DNA of 42,603 nt from a virus, in the IMG/VR virus record IMGVR_UViG_3300046694_000140, positions 1 to 42,603 of that record; one strand, 5' to 3'. Below, one piece after another: positions 7,300-15,514 of the stretch. The stretch's first letter is position 1, and each line of letters begins with the position of its first letter. Position numbers and translations under genes: made by a program. Under the pieces are notes generated by a model, which saw nothing but the letters and a program-made list of their open reading frames with translations, was not told the DNA's origin and did no database searches.

Positions 7300-7490
7300 T
7301 TGCGTCCCCCCAAGTAGCTTGCTACGGATACGTGTTTGAGATCTTGATGGCGCCTTACCTTGTACTGCCAGACTGACTGATTTGTTTCGAGCCGGCCTCT
7401 CAACCAACTCCGGCATGACTCCGGAGAGCCGCAGAACGCAGGGTTGGAGTTCCGATCGAACACCATGTCGTTCTTACTCTCCAGAGTCAT
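7296..7490 (-). CDS. Hypothetical protein (64 aa)
   Basis: The ATG at 7490 has a clear GAGGAG 7 nt upstream, and the stop overlaps the next start by 4 nt (GTGA). The protein is small and basic, with one Cys pair (AFCGSPESC) and a C-terminal run KVRRHQDLKHVSV. No family is recognised. The Cys and His residues could bind metal, but the spacing matches no standard zinc finger. Confidence 0.55.
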   Translation of the reverse strand: MTLESKNDMVFDRNSNPAFCGSPESCRSWLRGRLETNQSVWQYKVRRHQDLKHVSVASYLGGRK

Positions 7491-7500
7491 GCTTTCTCCT

Positions 7501-7782
7501 CTAGGCCGCTGCGTGCCGGCGACGCACCGGTGCGGGCTGGATCTTGAAGACGCCGAGCTGCATGGTGGCGTCCGGGTTGAACGTGATGGGCTTCGCGGCC
7601 TGACGCTGTTCCGCCATCTTGGCGAACGTCTTCATCAGCTGGGCACGCGCACGGGTCTTTCGGTAGTAGTCGGGCACGACGTCCACGGCGACATCAACCC
7701 CGATGGTCAGACTCACCGTCGCCAACCAGGCCACCAGCGTGGCGGTCAGGACGTTCCACTCGGTAAGTATGTTGACGATCAC
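7501..7782 (-). CDS. Small membrane protein (93 aa)
   Basis: AAGGAGGAGCA lies directly before the GTG start, which overlaps the preceding stop (GTGA). Residues 11-30 (VLTATLVAWLATVSLTIGVD) form one probable membrane helix. The rest is basic, with an Arg/His-rich tail (VRRRH), so the C-terminus is expected in the cytoplasm. Function is unknown. It forms a pair of membrane proteins with the 38-residue gene just upstream. Confidence 0.6.
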   Translation of the reverse strand: MIVNILTEWNVLTATLVAWLATVSLTIGVDVAVDVVPDYYRKTRARAQLMKTFAKMAEQRQAAKPITFNPDATMQLGVFKIQPAPVRRRHAAA

Positions 7783-7895
7783 TGCTCCTCCTTGGGAGTC
7801 TTGTCCTTGTTGGTTATGTCGGCGATGACGACGCCGAAGATCACACCCACCAGCATGATCCCGGCGCCAGCCACCATCGACCAGAAGACGATCAC
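7779..7895 (-). CDS. Very small membrane protein (38 aa)
   Basis: A GTG at 7895 overlaps the stop of the ssDNA-binding-like gene (GTGA), and the stop overlaps the next GTG. The product is almost entirely one membrane helix (MVAGAGIMLVGVIFGVVIAD) with a charged C-terminal tail (KDKTPKEEQ). The tight 4-nt overlaps on both sides are the main evidence that it is real. Confidence 0.55.
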   Translation of the reverse strand: MIVFWSMVAGAGIMLVGVIFGVVIADITNKDKTPKEEQ

Positions 7896-8470
7896 GCCTC
7901 GATCGCCAGACGCTCGTCGTCCTCGACCCACTCGCCGCCCTCGACGTCGATGATGTCCTCGTCGCCCGGCGGGAGCGCCAGGACCGGGTCCATCCCGACC
8001 TCGGGCAGGTGGGCGTACTTCTTCTCCAGCTCGTCCTCGGCCACCACGAACATGCCGGTCTTCAGGTAGGCGCTGATGCCGCTGCGACCGCTGATGGTGT
8101 AGTGCGACGCGCTGATGATCACGTCGATGAACTCGTACTCCTGCCAGTCCAGCATGTCGCACGTCTCCTCATCGAGAGGCACGCGACCGCGGGACGTGAT
8201 CAGGACCAGCCGCGGAGGCTTGAACTTGAACGAGACCTTGACCTTGATGAAGTAGAGGGTGTCGTCGCCCTCCTCCTTGCCGGTCCAATCCTTCACGTTC
8301 CAGCCGTCGGCCCGGAGCTCCTCGACGTGGTCGGGGTCGATCGCGACGTTGAAGTAGCGGTCACCCTCTCGGTTGTACTGCTCCTCCTCGCCGGCGAAGT
8401 TGGGCTTGAAGACGATGTGCGTGCCCTCGATCTTGAGGGTGGTTTCACGCCTTCTTGCGGGAAGCGGCAT
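7892..8470 (-). CDS. Probable single-stranded DNA-binding protein
   Basis: The 192-residue protein has an N-terminal beta-rich region (HIVFKPNFAGEEEQYNREGD), a central KVKVSFKFKPPRLVLIT, a conserved ISASHYTISGRSGISAYLK segment and a strongly acidic C-terminal tail. The pattern (a 'phage fold with FAG, NREGD, V.GKSG.KAY') matches a family found next to DNA polymerases in Gram-positive phages. The acidic tail resembles those of ssDNA-binding proteins such as T7 gp2.5. ATG 8470 follows AAGGACGTGCAGTA. The assignment to an SSB role is inference from fold pattern and context. A recombination accessory protein is possible. Confidence 0.5.
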   Translation of the reverse strand: MPLPARRRETTLKIEGTHIVFKPNFAGEEEQYNREGDRYFNVAIDPDHVEELRADGWNVKDWTGKEEGDDTLYFIKVKVSFKFKPPRLVLITSRGRVPLDEETCDMLDWQEYEFIDVIISASHYTISGRSGISAYLKTGMFVVAEDELEKKYAHLPEVGMDPVLALPPGDEDIIDVEGGEWVEDDERLAIEA

Positions 8471-8509
8471 TACTGCACGTCCTTCATTGCGTAGATGAGA
8501 CTGAGGGAC

Positions 8510-8530
8510 GGGGAATACCAAATACTCCCC
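8510..8530 (-). repeat. Hairpin upstream of the SSB-like gene
   Basis: GGGGAATA and TACTCCCC can pair (one mismatch) around a five-base loop. It lies 40 bases upstream of the start at 8470, in the 106-base gap after the DUF6275-like gene. There is no U-tract, so this is probably an mRNA structure or protein site rather than a terminator. Confidence 0.35.
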
Positions 8531-8576
8531 GGCGGTGGCCGGTGACCCCTCCTGTAAAGCCACCGGCGTATGTGCT

Positions 8577-9098
8577 TCACACCCGGTGGTCGGGGATGGG
8601 GAAGTTGTCGTGCTTGACGTAGCAGTCGAAGTACGTGGTCTGCTTGTCGCCGTCGTACGTCAGCTCGAACAGCCGGCCGTCGGGCATCGTCGTACCGAGT
8701 ATGGCCTTCCAGTTCTGCAGCGTCTTGGCGAACCAGACGACGTACACGATGTAGGTCGGGATCTCGACCTGGGGGTGGTTCTGCTTGTGCAGCGAGTCGA
8801 CGTAGTCCTTGACCAGCTGCTTGGCCTTCTCCTGAAAGTCCGTGGTCTCCCCGACCATGTAGCCGTACTCCTGCGCCTCGGTTTTGCAGCGCGGGCAGAG
8901 GTCCACGCCACCGCAGCGGGCAGGCGACTTCGGGGCGTCTCCTACAGCCCCCGCAGGGCTTCCGGGGATCTGGTGTCCGTGGCCGGTGTAGGCCATCTCT
9001 CCTCCTAGCTGACATGCTCCAATGGTGTGGCCACAAGGAAGGGCGAGCTCGTTACAGCTGAGTCCTCGCCCCTCCTCGGTGCCGTGGTTGTGGATCAC
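8577..9098 (-). CDS. DUF6275-like protein with N-terminal zinc-ribbon-like segment
   Basis: The C-terminal half (TYIVYVVWFAKTLQNWKAIL, then TYDGDKQTTYFDCYVKHDNF) matches the DUF6275 family of Gram-positive phages, whose function is unknown. The N-terminal part contains CQLGG, RCGG and CPRC, which could form a four-Cys zinc site. The GTG at 9098 overlaps the previous stop (GTGA), the pattern used by neighbouring genes, and includes the first of those Cys. An alternative ATG at 8996 has a stronger AGGAGGAGAG site but would lose that Cys. The DUF6275 call is fairly secure; the start is not. Confidence 0.6.
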   Translation of the reverse strand: MIHNHGTEEGRGLSCNELALPCGHTIGACQLGGEMAYTGHGHQIPGSPAGAVGDAPKSPARCGGVDLCPRCKTEAQEYGYMVGETTDFQEKAKQLVKDYVDSLHKQNHPQVEIPTYIVYVVWFAKTLQNWKAILGTTMPDGRLFELTYDGDKQTTYFDCYVKHDNFPIPDHRV

Positions 9099-9343
9099 TC
9101 GCTGATCGGCATGGACCTGTAGCGGTCCGCTGGGTCTGCCGCCTTCTTCACGCCGAAGCTGACGGAGTGGTCCTGGGGGTCGATCCAAGCCTCTTCGGTC
9201 GTGATCACACCCTGGATCGTTCCGGTCTCCTCGTCGTAGACCCCACGACCGACGACCTTGCCGTCGACCTTGATCTCGACCTCATCACTGAGGATGGGAT
9301 TCTCGGGATCTTCGTTGTTCTCGAATACGTTCCGCGGACTCAT
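9095..9343 (-). CDS. Hypothetical acidic protein (82 aa)
   Basis: The ATG overlaps the stop of the polymerase fusion (ATGA), which fixes the start MSPRNVFE. The protein is acidic, with a short beta-rich centre (VEIKVDGKVVGRGVYDEETG) and a TTEEAWIDPQDHSVSFG segment. No family is recognised. The direct coupling to the replicase suggests a replication accessory role or co-regulated dosage, which is inference. Confidence 0.6.
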   Translation of the reverse strand: MSPRNVFENNEDPENPILSDEVEIKVDGKVVGRGVYDEETGTIQGVITTEEAWIDPQDHSVSFGVKKAADPADRYRSMPISE

Positions 9344-12300
9344 GCCCTCACCAACTCCTCGTAGGTGACGTACTTCCCGATGGTGTCCTTGGCGTCCTTG
9401 ACCAGTTCGTCGAAGTACTCCATGTCGACGACGCCGGCCAGAACTTCCAGGTCGAAGAACGGCATGTCGATGGCGACCTGAGCCTTGAGCTGCTCGGCCT
9501 CCACCCACTTGTAGCCCTTGGTACCAGTGACGGCGTAGGGCTTCCCCTGGCCGTCCTTGATCTTGACCAGGTCGCCGCCGCCCTGCAGTACGGGAACGAA
9601 GCTGCCGGTCCGGCCCACGTGGACCATGCCGGCGTAGGGCTCAGTCGGAGTTGCCAGCTCCGGCTTCATGTCGAGGTGCATGACCCACGGGCTCAGGACC
9701 GACTTCGTCTCGCACAGGTCGTCGTACTTGACGGCCTCGCCGGAGAACAGGTTCTTGAACACCCACGGGTGCTGGAACTGTGCACCGACGGCATCCCAGG
9801 TGTCGATCTTCTTGGCCTTTTCGGCCCACCCGTACTTCGCGATGTACACCGCGTCGTTGACGAGGCAGAACTTCTTGTACGTCGCCTCGTGCTCGAAGGT
9901 GTAGCCGTACCGCTTGCCGAAGTCCATGACAGCGGCCTTGAGCTCCGGACGAAGCGCATCCGTGACGCCAGGAATCTTGATGGAGTCCGTCTTGATGTGG
10001 ACAACCTGGAACCCGAGAGACTGGATGAACTTCTTGAGGTCCACCATGAACAACGCGCCCCTCTTGGCGACGTAGTTGTCCTTGTTCCGGAGGTCCCTGA
10101 AGTCGTTGTCGAACTTCGCCGCGGTCAGACCGTAGACGATGTTGATCACGATCTTCATCGCGTAGGACAGCCTCTCGGCGTCCTCCTCGTTCTGCAGGTA
10201 GGGAGCGAGCTTGCCGTCCAGCATCTTGCGAGCCGATGCGTAGTCGCCGTGCTTGATCGCCAGACGAGCATCCACCAAGTCCTTGAAGTTCTTGGTGTAG
10301 GGCCCGAACGCTTCCATCTGGATGATGGACGTGGGGTGCATCGACGCGACGTCGTAGACGTCCACGTTCTCGTAGAAGCCGGGTTCCGCGTAGACGTAAC
10401 CGCCTTCGCCCACCGCCTCGTCGCAGTACGTGCTCTTGCCGTAGTTGTACTCGTAGCCGGGGAACTCCTCCGACAGATCCCGGTAGATGAACGACTGCTG
10501 CGGGTTGCGGTCCCCCTTGAAGATGATCCGAGAGGTGTGCTTCTGCGTCGTGGCGTTGATGGGAAGGCCACTCAGGTCGGCCAGGATCTGCCGCGCGACG
10601 AAGTCCTGCTTGAGGTGCCTGAACACCTCACGCGTCGAGTGGACGTCGTTGCTGCAGTAGTCCATGACCTTGTCCCACAGCTCCGGCGGGACGGGTTGAG
10701 TGAACGGGATGTCGAGCTCCACGTGCGGCAGGCCCAGCTTGATCTGCCACTTCTTGAGGCCCATCTTGGTCGCCGCGAATTCGTAGATGTCCGCGTAGGA
10801 GAGGTTGAAAGCCTCACGCAGGTAGTGCGCCTGCGCCTCCTTGCTGACCAGCTTGCTCGACAGCTCGTAGAGCCGCTCGTTGCTCCACCCCATACTGGCG
10901 GCGTACAGCATGTGGTTGTCGTACTTGCGGTTGTTGAAGCCGACCAGCTTGAACTTGAAGAGGGCCGCGACCTCGTCGGGGGTCGGATTGACCATCCGCA
11001 CCACGGTGTCGCTGTCTTCGTACATCCAGCAGATCCCGAAGAAGTTCGGGAAGCACTCGACGTCGAAGATGACCACAGGCGCTTCGCCGGCGTCCACCTT
11101 CGGGGCAACAGTTTCCTCCGCGGAGACTTCCGACGCCCACTTGATGGTCTTGACGATCTTCAGGCAGGTGAGAGCCTGGTTGGTGCTCCCGCTCGCGTAG
11201 ACCAGGATGTCCTTGCGCAGGTCCGTCACGTCGTACGGGAAGCCGGCGGCGTAGGCGTCGTCCGTGAGCTTCTTGATGAAGTCCACATTCGGCTTGGTGC
11301 TGCTGAGCCCCTCGAAGCCGTTCCGAAGGGCCTTCGCGATCATGTTACGAAGGTGCTGTTCGTCCTTCAACGTGTTGGTTTCGAGCACGGGTTTCTTCTC
11401 CCTGAAAGGCAGACCGCTGCTGATCGTGGCTACGGGTACGCTGTTGCAGAGCGAGAGCTTGCGACGCAGGGAGCTGTTCCCCGTGTACACCTTGATCTCG
11501 ATCCCCTTCGAGTACTCGCGCGCCAACTCATCAACGTCGCCGTCGTAGATGTAGTGGAGGTGGACTCCCTTGCCGGACTTTGAGATCTCGGCGTAGGTAG
11601 CCGGCCACGTGCTCGCGGCCTCCAGGTTGGCTTCTAGTGATTTCTTGCCGTCCTTCGTCAGGTCGAAGTCGATCACGATGTGATGCTTCGGCACCTTCAG
11701 GAAGTGCAGCTTGGACGTGTCAAGGTCCCCCAAGACCGTGCTGCAGACCGCCGACGGGTCGGGCTTCTTCAGCTCGCCGTCGATGATCCGCTCTTCGTCA
11801 GTCCAGTACTTTGCAGGGGTCTCATTGTGCTTCCCATACTGGGCCGGCATCCCGACGTACATCTCGTCGATGAGGGAGACCGTCTCCTCCAGGACCAGCT
11901 TGTACGTCTTGGGTGTCGTCTCCGGCACCACTGGGGTCTTGAACTGTTTGGCTGAAAAGCCCTTGAAGTAGCTGTGGACCACAGTTCCGTTGATCATGAT
12001 CCTCGTGTGGAACTCGTCGAAGAAGTCCCTGAGGGCCGTGCGGAACTTGTACTGCGGGAGTTTGAACTCGACTCCCGTGTCGGTGACCCACTCCTTGTAC
12101 ATCGCGTATGCTTGGCGCAGGCTGACGCCGTCCTGCTCCTTGAACGTGTCGTAGTGCTCGTCCACGAAGTTGTGGAACACGTTCGTTTCCAGCATCATCC
12201 GCTCGGGGCGGTACGTGCTGTAATAGCTCTTGCCCAGACGCTTGTAGACCTCAAGGCAATGATGCGCGATAGCACCGAGTTCGAAGTCGATCCGGTTCAT

Positions 12301-13239
12301 CAGAGCGTAGTAGTGATCGGGTTCGAAGACATCTCCGGTCGGAACTACGTCAATAAGACGCCGAATCAGTCCAGACTTGGCATCGGTGATCTTGACGGCC
12401 TTGTTGGTTCCCATGTACAGGAAGGCGTTGAGCTTCATGTCGTAGCCGGACTTGTACTTCTCGTTGATCTTCATCCGGTCATGACCAACAACCGAGTTTA
12501 GTTTCGAGTTGTCCTCGATCTTCGACAGATCGCCGTCATGTTGGATCGCAACCAGCGGGTTGTCCTTGAATGCCTCGGTCGCGAAGTTGTTGTTAGTCCC
12601 GACCAGAGCCTTGGCCTCGAACATCGCGACGTAGCCGTCGAATAGCTTCTCGATGATCTTGAGAATCGTAGACTTGCCGGTGCCACCCTGCCCGTAGAAG
12701 ACCATGAACTTCTCGATCTTCTTGGCATCTCCGGAGATGATGGCACCGATCGACCACTCGATCTTCTCGACCTCTTCGGGGGTGTACAGCTTCCCCAAGA
12801 GCTCGTCCCAGGCATCATGCGCACCCAGGACGAGGCTGTAAGGGAGGTACCGACTGACGTAGTCCGTCTTCTTCGTCGGCACCTGATTGGCGAACGTCAC
12901 CGTTGTATCCAGCTGGTGACTGCTGTCCGCCAAGTTCTTGCAGAACTTCTTGAACTGGTACCAACCGTTGTTGCTTGAGACGCTGAGATACTTCGGAGAA
13001 TACAGAACCCCGCTGGACTCCTGCTTCTCTACGTACATCCTGATCTCTTCGTCTACGAGACGAACAACGTCATACTCGTCCGTGGACCAGAGTCCGAGTT
13101 CTTCATCCCAGATCGCATAGAAGGCCCCTCCGCGAATCATCAGATCGCGAGACCTACCGACCTTGAAGTCGGGCCGGACCTCTACGGGCTTACCATCCTT
13201 CGTGGGTTCCTTCAGGGCGATTCGAAGGAAGTCCAGCAT
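9340..13239 (-). CDS. Fused SF3 helicase, AEP primase and family-B DNA polymerase
   Basis: This 1299-residue protein contains three modules. The N-terminal part is a D5/SF3-type helicase: Walker A YGQGGTGKST (about 181-190), acidic motif QHDGDLS, sensor YMGTNK and arginine finger GLIRRLIDV. The centre is an archaeo-eukaryotic primase: VIDFDL (about 522), SKSGKGVHLHY (about 547-557) and GIEIKVYTG. The C-terminal half is a family-B polymerase: exonuclease IFDVE (about 722), GFNNRKYDNH and YCSNDVHST, then motif A DVASMHPTSI (about 961), motif B KIVINIVYGL (about 1026) and motif C KTDS (about 1081). All key catalytic residues look intact. It would unwind, prime and copy the genome with proofreading. 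ATG 13239 follows GGAGGG. Confidence 0.88.
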   Translation of the reverse strand: MLDFLRIALKEPTKDGKPVEVRPDFKVGRSRDLMIRGGAFYAIWDEELGLWSTDEYDVVRLVDEEIRMYVEKQESSGVLYSPKYLSVSSNNGWYQFKKFCKNLADSSHQLDTTVTFANQVPTKKTDYVSRYLPYSLVLGAHDAWDELLGKLYTPEEVEKIEWSIGAIISGDAKKIEKFMVFYGQGGTGKSTILKIIEKLFDGYVAMFEAKALVGTNNNFATEAFKDNPLVAIQHDGDLSKIEDNSKLNSVVGHDRMKINEKYKSGYDMKLNAFLYMGTNKAVKITDAKSGLIRRLIDVVPTGDVFEPDHYYALMNRIDFELGAIAHHCLEVYKRLGKSYYSTYRPERMMLETNVFHNFVDEHYDTFKEQDGVSLRQAYAMYKEWVTDTGVEFKLPQYKFRTALRDFFDEFHTRIMINGTVVHSYFKGFSAKQFKTPVVPETTPKTYKLVLEETVSLIDEMYVGMPAQYGKHNETPAKYWTDEERIIDGELKKPDPSAVCSTVLGDLDTSKLHFLKVPKHHIVIDFDLTKDGKKSLEANLEAASTWPATYAEISKSGKGVHLHYIYDGDVDELAREYSKGIEIKVYTGNSSLRRKLSLCNSVPVATISSGLPFREKKPVLETNTLKDEQHLRNMIAKALRNGFEGLSSTKPNVDFIKKLTDDAYAAGFPYDVTDLRKDILVYASGSTNQALTCLKIVKTIKWASEVSAEETVAPKVDAGEAPVVIFDVECFPNFFGICWMYEDSDTVVRMVNPTPDEVAALFKFKLVGFNNRKYDNHMLYAASMGWSNERLYELSSKLVSKEAQAHYLREAFNLSYADIYEFAATKMGLKKWQIKLGLPHVELDIPFTQPVPPELWDKVMDYCSNDVHSTREVFRHLKQDFVARQILADLSGLPINATTQKHTSRIIFKGDRNPQQSFIYRDLSEEFPGYEYNYGKSTYCDEAVGEGGYVYAEPGFYENVDVYDVASMHPTSIIQMEAFGPYTKNFKDLVDARLAIKHGDYASARKMLDGKLAPYLQNEEDAERLSYAMKIVINIVYGLTAAKFDNDFRDLRNKDNYVAKRGALFMVDLKKFIQSLGFQVVHIKTDSIKIPGVTDALRPELKAAVMDFGKRYGYTFEHEATYKKFCLVNDAVYIAKYGWAEKAKKIDTWDAVGAQFQHPWVFKNLFSGEAVKYDDLCETKSVLSPWVMHLDMKPELATPTEPYAGMVHVGRTGSFVPVLQGGGDLVKIKDGQGKPYAVTGTKGYKWVEAEQLKAQVAIDMPFFDLEVLAGVVDMEYFDELVKDAKDTIGKYVTYEELVRA

Positions 13240-13253
13240 CTACCCTCCTCCCA

Positions 13254-13793
13254 TCAGATATGTTCCAGTACGTATGCTGAGAGCTGGTACCAGAGTTCGA
13301 TTCCGCGTTGGTCTTCGCAAGGTTCCTTCAGCGGGAACAGCCCGCCTTCACCTTGCCGGTTGTACTGGCGGAACATGACCGTGTAGAGGATTCCTTCGAC
13401 AGCGTCTTCCGAATAGAAACGGAACGAGTCGTTATACTGCCTCAGGTCTATGTTCTCCAGCAGCTTCCAGAACCAATATGGGACTGTCCCGCCCGCCTCG
13501 AATTCAAGGTGGTTGGCCAGTCCCACAACAAGCTCCAAGAAGGAGCATTCGATGTCGATCCAGGCGGGGTCTACGTCCCGCTTGTCGATTCGCTGGTCCC
13601 GGAGGAACACGTTTCGCAGTGCCTTGCCGTCCTCCAGCCGGTTCTCGTCACGAGGGACGAGCCACAGGAACTTAGTCGTGAACATCTGCCGAAACAGCGT
13701 CCAGTAAGTCAGTGACTCGTCCTGCTCGTCGACGATTGCGACTTGGCCGTAGAGCCACCGGAGATACAGCTCGTCAAGTGGCGCGGCGTCCAT
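13254..13793 (-). CDS. Conserved phage protein next to the replicase (179 aa)
   Basis: The sequence LDELYLRWLYGQVAIVDEQD, then LTYWTLFRQMFTTKFLWLVPRDENR and a DG..LR..FL segment, match a family often found next to DNA polymerases in phages of Gram-positive bacteria. It is helical, aromatic-rich and soluble. The function is unknown to me. It precedes the replicase by 14 nt and starts 3 nt after the upstream gene, so it belongs to the replication operon. A polymerase accessory factor is the natural guess but has no direct evidence. Confidence 0.65.
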   Translation of the reverse strand: MDAAPLDELYLRWLYGQVAIVDEQDESLTYWTLFRQMFTTKFLWLVPRDENRLEDGKALRNVFLRDQRIDKRDVDPAWIDIECSFLELVVGLANHLEFEAGGTVPYWFWKLLENIDLRQYNDSFRFYSEDAVEGILYTVMFRQYNRQGEGGLFPLKEPCEDQRGIELWYQLSAYVLEHI

Positions 13794-13796
13794 GGT

Positions 13797-14483
13797 CTAT
13801 CCCGTCTGACCCAGGACTTCGACAGAGTGCTTCCCAGGGCTCCGAGTGACCTCGAAGTCCATGTTGAAGCGCTCGCACCGGACGTAGATCACGTTCGGCT
13901 CCATGTCCGGGTCGGTGGTGAGGGTCCCGAACCTGTTGAGGTTGTCCGTACCGATGATCTGCTCGACGCGGTCCGGAGTGACGACGTTGTCGTCCTCGTC
14001 GATCACGATGCCGTCGCCGGCGAAGAAGGACACCGTGATCTGATCGGCCTGTGTCTCGTTCGCGTCGAACTCGGCGAACGGGATCATGTACGGCGCGCGT
14101 GCATCCGGGTCCGTGGGAGTCGCCGCGACGTTGCTCTCGATGTCGCTTGCCTTATCCTCGATGGACGGGGCGCCAGGCTTGTTGTACGCCGTCACGGTCT
14201 TGGTGACCTCCTGCGCCAGGACCGCGGGGTTGACGACGGTCTCGCCGCCGGAGTACTCGGTCAGAGCCTCGGCCGTCTGGATGGCCTGCTCCATGAACTC
14301 GGGTTCTTCCGGGCCCGCGTACTCCTCGCCCTGCGTGCCCTCGAAGAACTCCTTGGTCCGCCGGACCTCCTCGTCGAGGAGGCGGGCGTATCGCTTCTCC
14401 AGCTGATTGCGCGCGACGAGGTAGCCGACACCCACGCCGGCCGCCCCGATCAGGACTTCCTTCAACATGTCCAGAACCCCCAT
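13797..14483 (-). CDS. Membrane-anchored conserved phage protein (228 aa)
   Basis: An N-terminal hydrophobic segment (VLIGAAGVGVGYLVARN) is followed by basic helices, a long Glu-rich middle and a C-terminal globular part with APYMIPFAEFDANE, ITVSFFAGDGIVIDEDD and PNVIYVRCERFNMDFEV. This C-terminal pattern recurs, from memory, in a widespread phage family of unknown function. The start overlaps the preceding stop (TGATG). It probably sits in the host membrane with the large domain in the cytoplasm. It is the last gene of the membrane-protein island and leads directly into the replication genes. Confidence 0.65.
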   Translation of the reverse strand: MGVLDMLKEVLIGAAGVGVGYLVARNQLEKRYARLLDEEVRRTKEFFEGTQGEEYAGPEEPEFMEQAIQTAEALTEYSGGETVVNPAVLAQEVTKTVTAYNKPGAPSIEDKASDIESNVAATPTDPDARAPYMIPFAEFDANETQADQITVSFFAGDGIVIDEDDNVVTPDRVEQIIGTDNLNRFGTLTTDPDMEPNVIYVRCERFNMDFEVTRSPGKHSVEVLGQTG

Positions 14484-15385
14484 CAGATCTTGTCGTAGAT
14501 GACGCCGTCGACGTTGAAGTCGATCCAGACGGCCCTCTCGTTGCCCTCGGCGAACAGGTCCCCGCCGACTGGGTCCGGGCCGAAGATGTTGAAGATGACC
14601 GTGTCGTCACCGTCGCCGCCGTCAATCCAACCGGTGACTGCACCAGCCTTGGTGTCCGGCAGGCCGAGCATCCGGTAGACGTCGTTCAGGAAGATGTGGC
14701 CGTCGGCACGGAGCTTGTTGTTCGCCCACGTCTGCTGGGCCGCGAGGAAGGTCTGGTTGTAGCCCCAGTCCTTCTTGAAGTTGCGGTTGGACTCGTCGAA
14801 GCAGACCGCGTACATCGAAGTCGCCTTGCCGCTCGGCGTCTTGATCGTCTTGGTAGTGGGGCCGTTCTCGTCCTCGTGGTAAACCTCCTTGTCCACGAGG
14901 TCGTATCGGTACTCGCGGTCCTTGGCCTCACCCTGGTCAGCGATGACCCTGGCGCGGTACTCCTTGAACGCCCGGTCGACAGCCGCGTAGGCCGCGGTGA
15001 CGCCGGCGAGACGCTTGGTGAGGATCATGTGGGCCCCGGTGAACAGGGCAAGGGAGACGCCACCGACGATCACGGCCGGTGCGTACGCCTTGGTGACCTC
15101 GATCGCCAGCTTGACGCGGGAGAGCTTCCGGTCCTGCGCGGCGTCTTCGGCGCTGTACTTCTCGGAGTGCTCGGTCTCCGCCTTCTCGATCTTGGCGCGG
15201 TCGTTCTCGGCCTCGCGGAGGATGCCGTCCATCTTCAGGGTGGCCTTGCTGGCCAGGACCACGGTGGCGACGAAGCCCGCGGCACCGCCGACGAGCATGA
15301 TGGTGGGAGAGTGCTTCTGCGTCAGCAGAATCTGCCGTCCGACCTTGGAGGTCACGGCATTCGAGATGCCCCTGAGGACGCTCAT
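14483..15385 (-). CDS. DUF6353-like membrane protein, long paralogue (300 aa)
   Basis: The protein opens with HSPTIMLVGGAAGFVATVVL, then a KATLKMDGIL helix, a charged coil rich in Glu/Lys, and a second membrane segment (YAPAVIVGGVSLALFTGAHM). A C-terminal soluble domain follows with YAVCFDESNRNFKKDWG and an acidic VIFNIFGPDP region. The HSPTI..G..G..AT..L..KAT start and two-helix layout match the DUF6353 phage family. A shorter paralogue lies at 17732-18478. ATG 15385 overlaps the stop of the 41-residue gene (ATGA). Function is unknown; topology suggests a cytoplasmic domain held at the membrane. Confidence 0.75.
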   Translation of the reverse strand: MSVLRGISNAVTSKVGRQILLTQKHSPTIMLVGGAAGFVATVVLASKATLKMDGILREAENDRAKIEKAETEHSEKYSAEDAAQDRKLSRVKLAIEVTKAYAPAVIVGGVSLALFTGAHMILTKRLAGVTAAYAAVDRAFKEYRARVIADQGEAKDREYRYDLVDKEVYHEDENGPTTKTIKTPSGKATSMYAVCFDESNRNFKKDWGYNQTFLAAQQTWANNKLRADGHIFLNDVYRMLGLPDTKAGAVTGWIDGGDGDDTVIFNIFGPDPVGGDLFAEGNERAVWIDFNVDGVIYDKI

Positions 15386-15507
15386 CGGTTGTAGTCCTTA
15401 CGTGAGTTGGTGCGAGGCGTGGTGGCGACGTACTTCTTGTACAGGTCGAGCAGGATCTCTCGACCCAAGGGGCTCTTGGCCGCAGCCAGAAGGAGAAGGA
15501 GGAACAT
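15382..15507 (-). CDS. Very small membrane protein (41 aa)
   Basis: The ATG at 15507 has ATAGGAAG just upstream, and the stop overlaps the next ATG by 4 nt (ATGA). The product begins with MFLLLLLAAAKSPLG, a short hydrophobic helix, then a basic amphipathic stretch (LDLYKKYV) ending in Arg/Lys. The size and layout resemble single-helix phage membrane peptides. It has no recognised family. Confidence 0.6.
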   Translation of the reverse strand: MFLLLLLAAAKSPLGREILLDLYKKYVATTPRTNSRKDYNR

Positions 15508-15514
15508 GTACTTC

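Noticed and set aside
9619-11583. Plus-strand open frame of 654 codons opposite the DNA polymerase
   Set aside because: Composition is that of an antisense frame of the polymerase; no motifs and no start signal.
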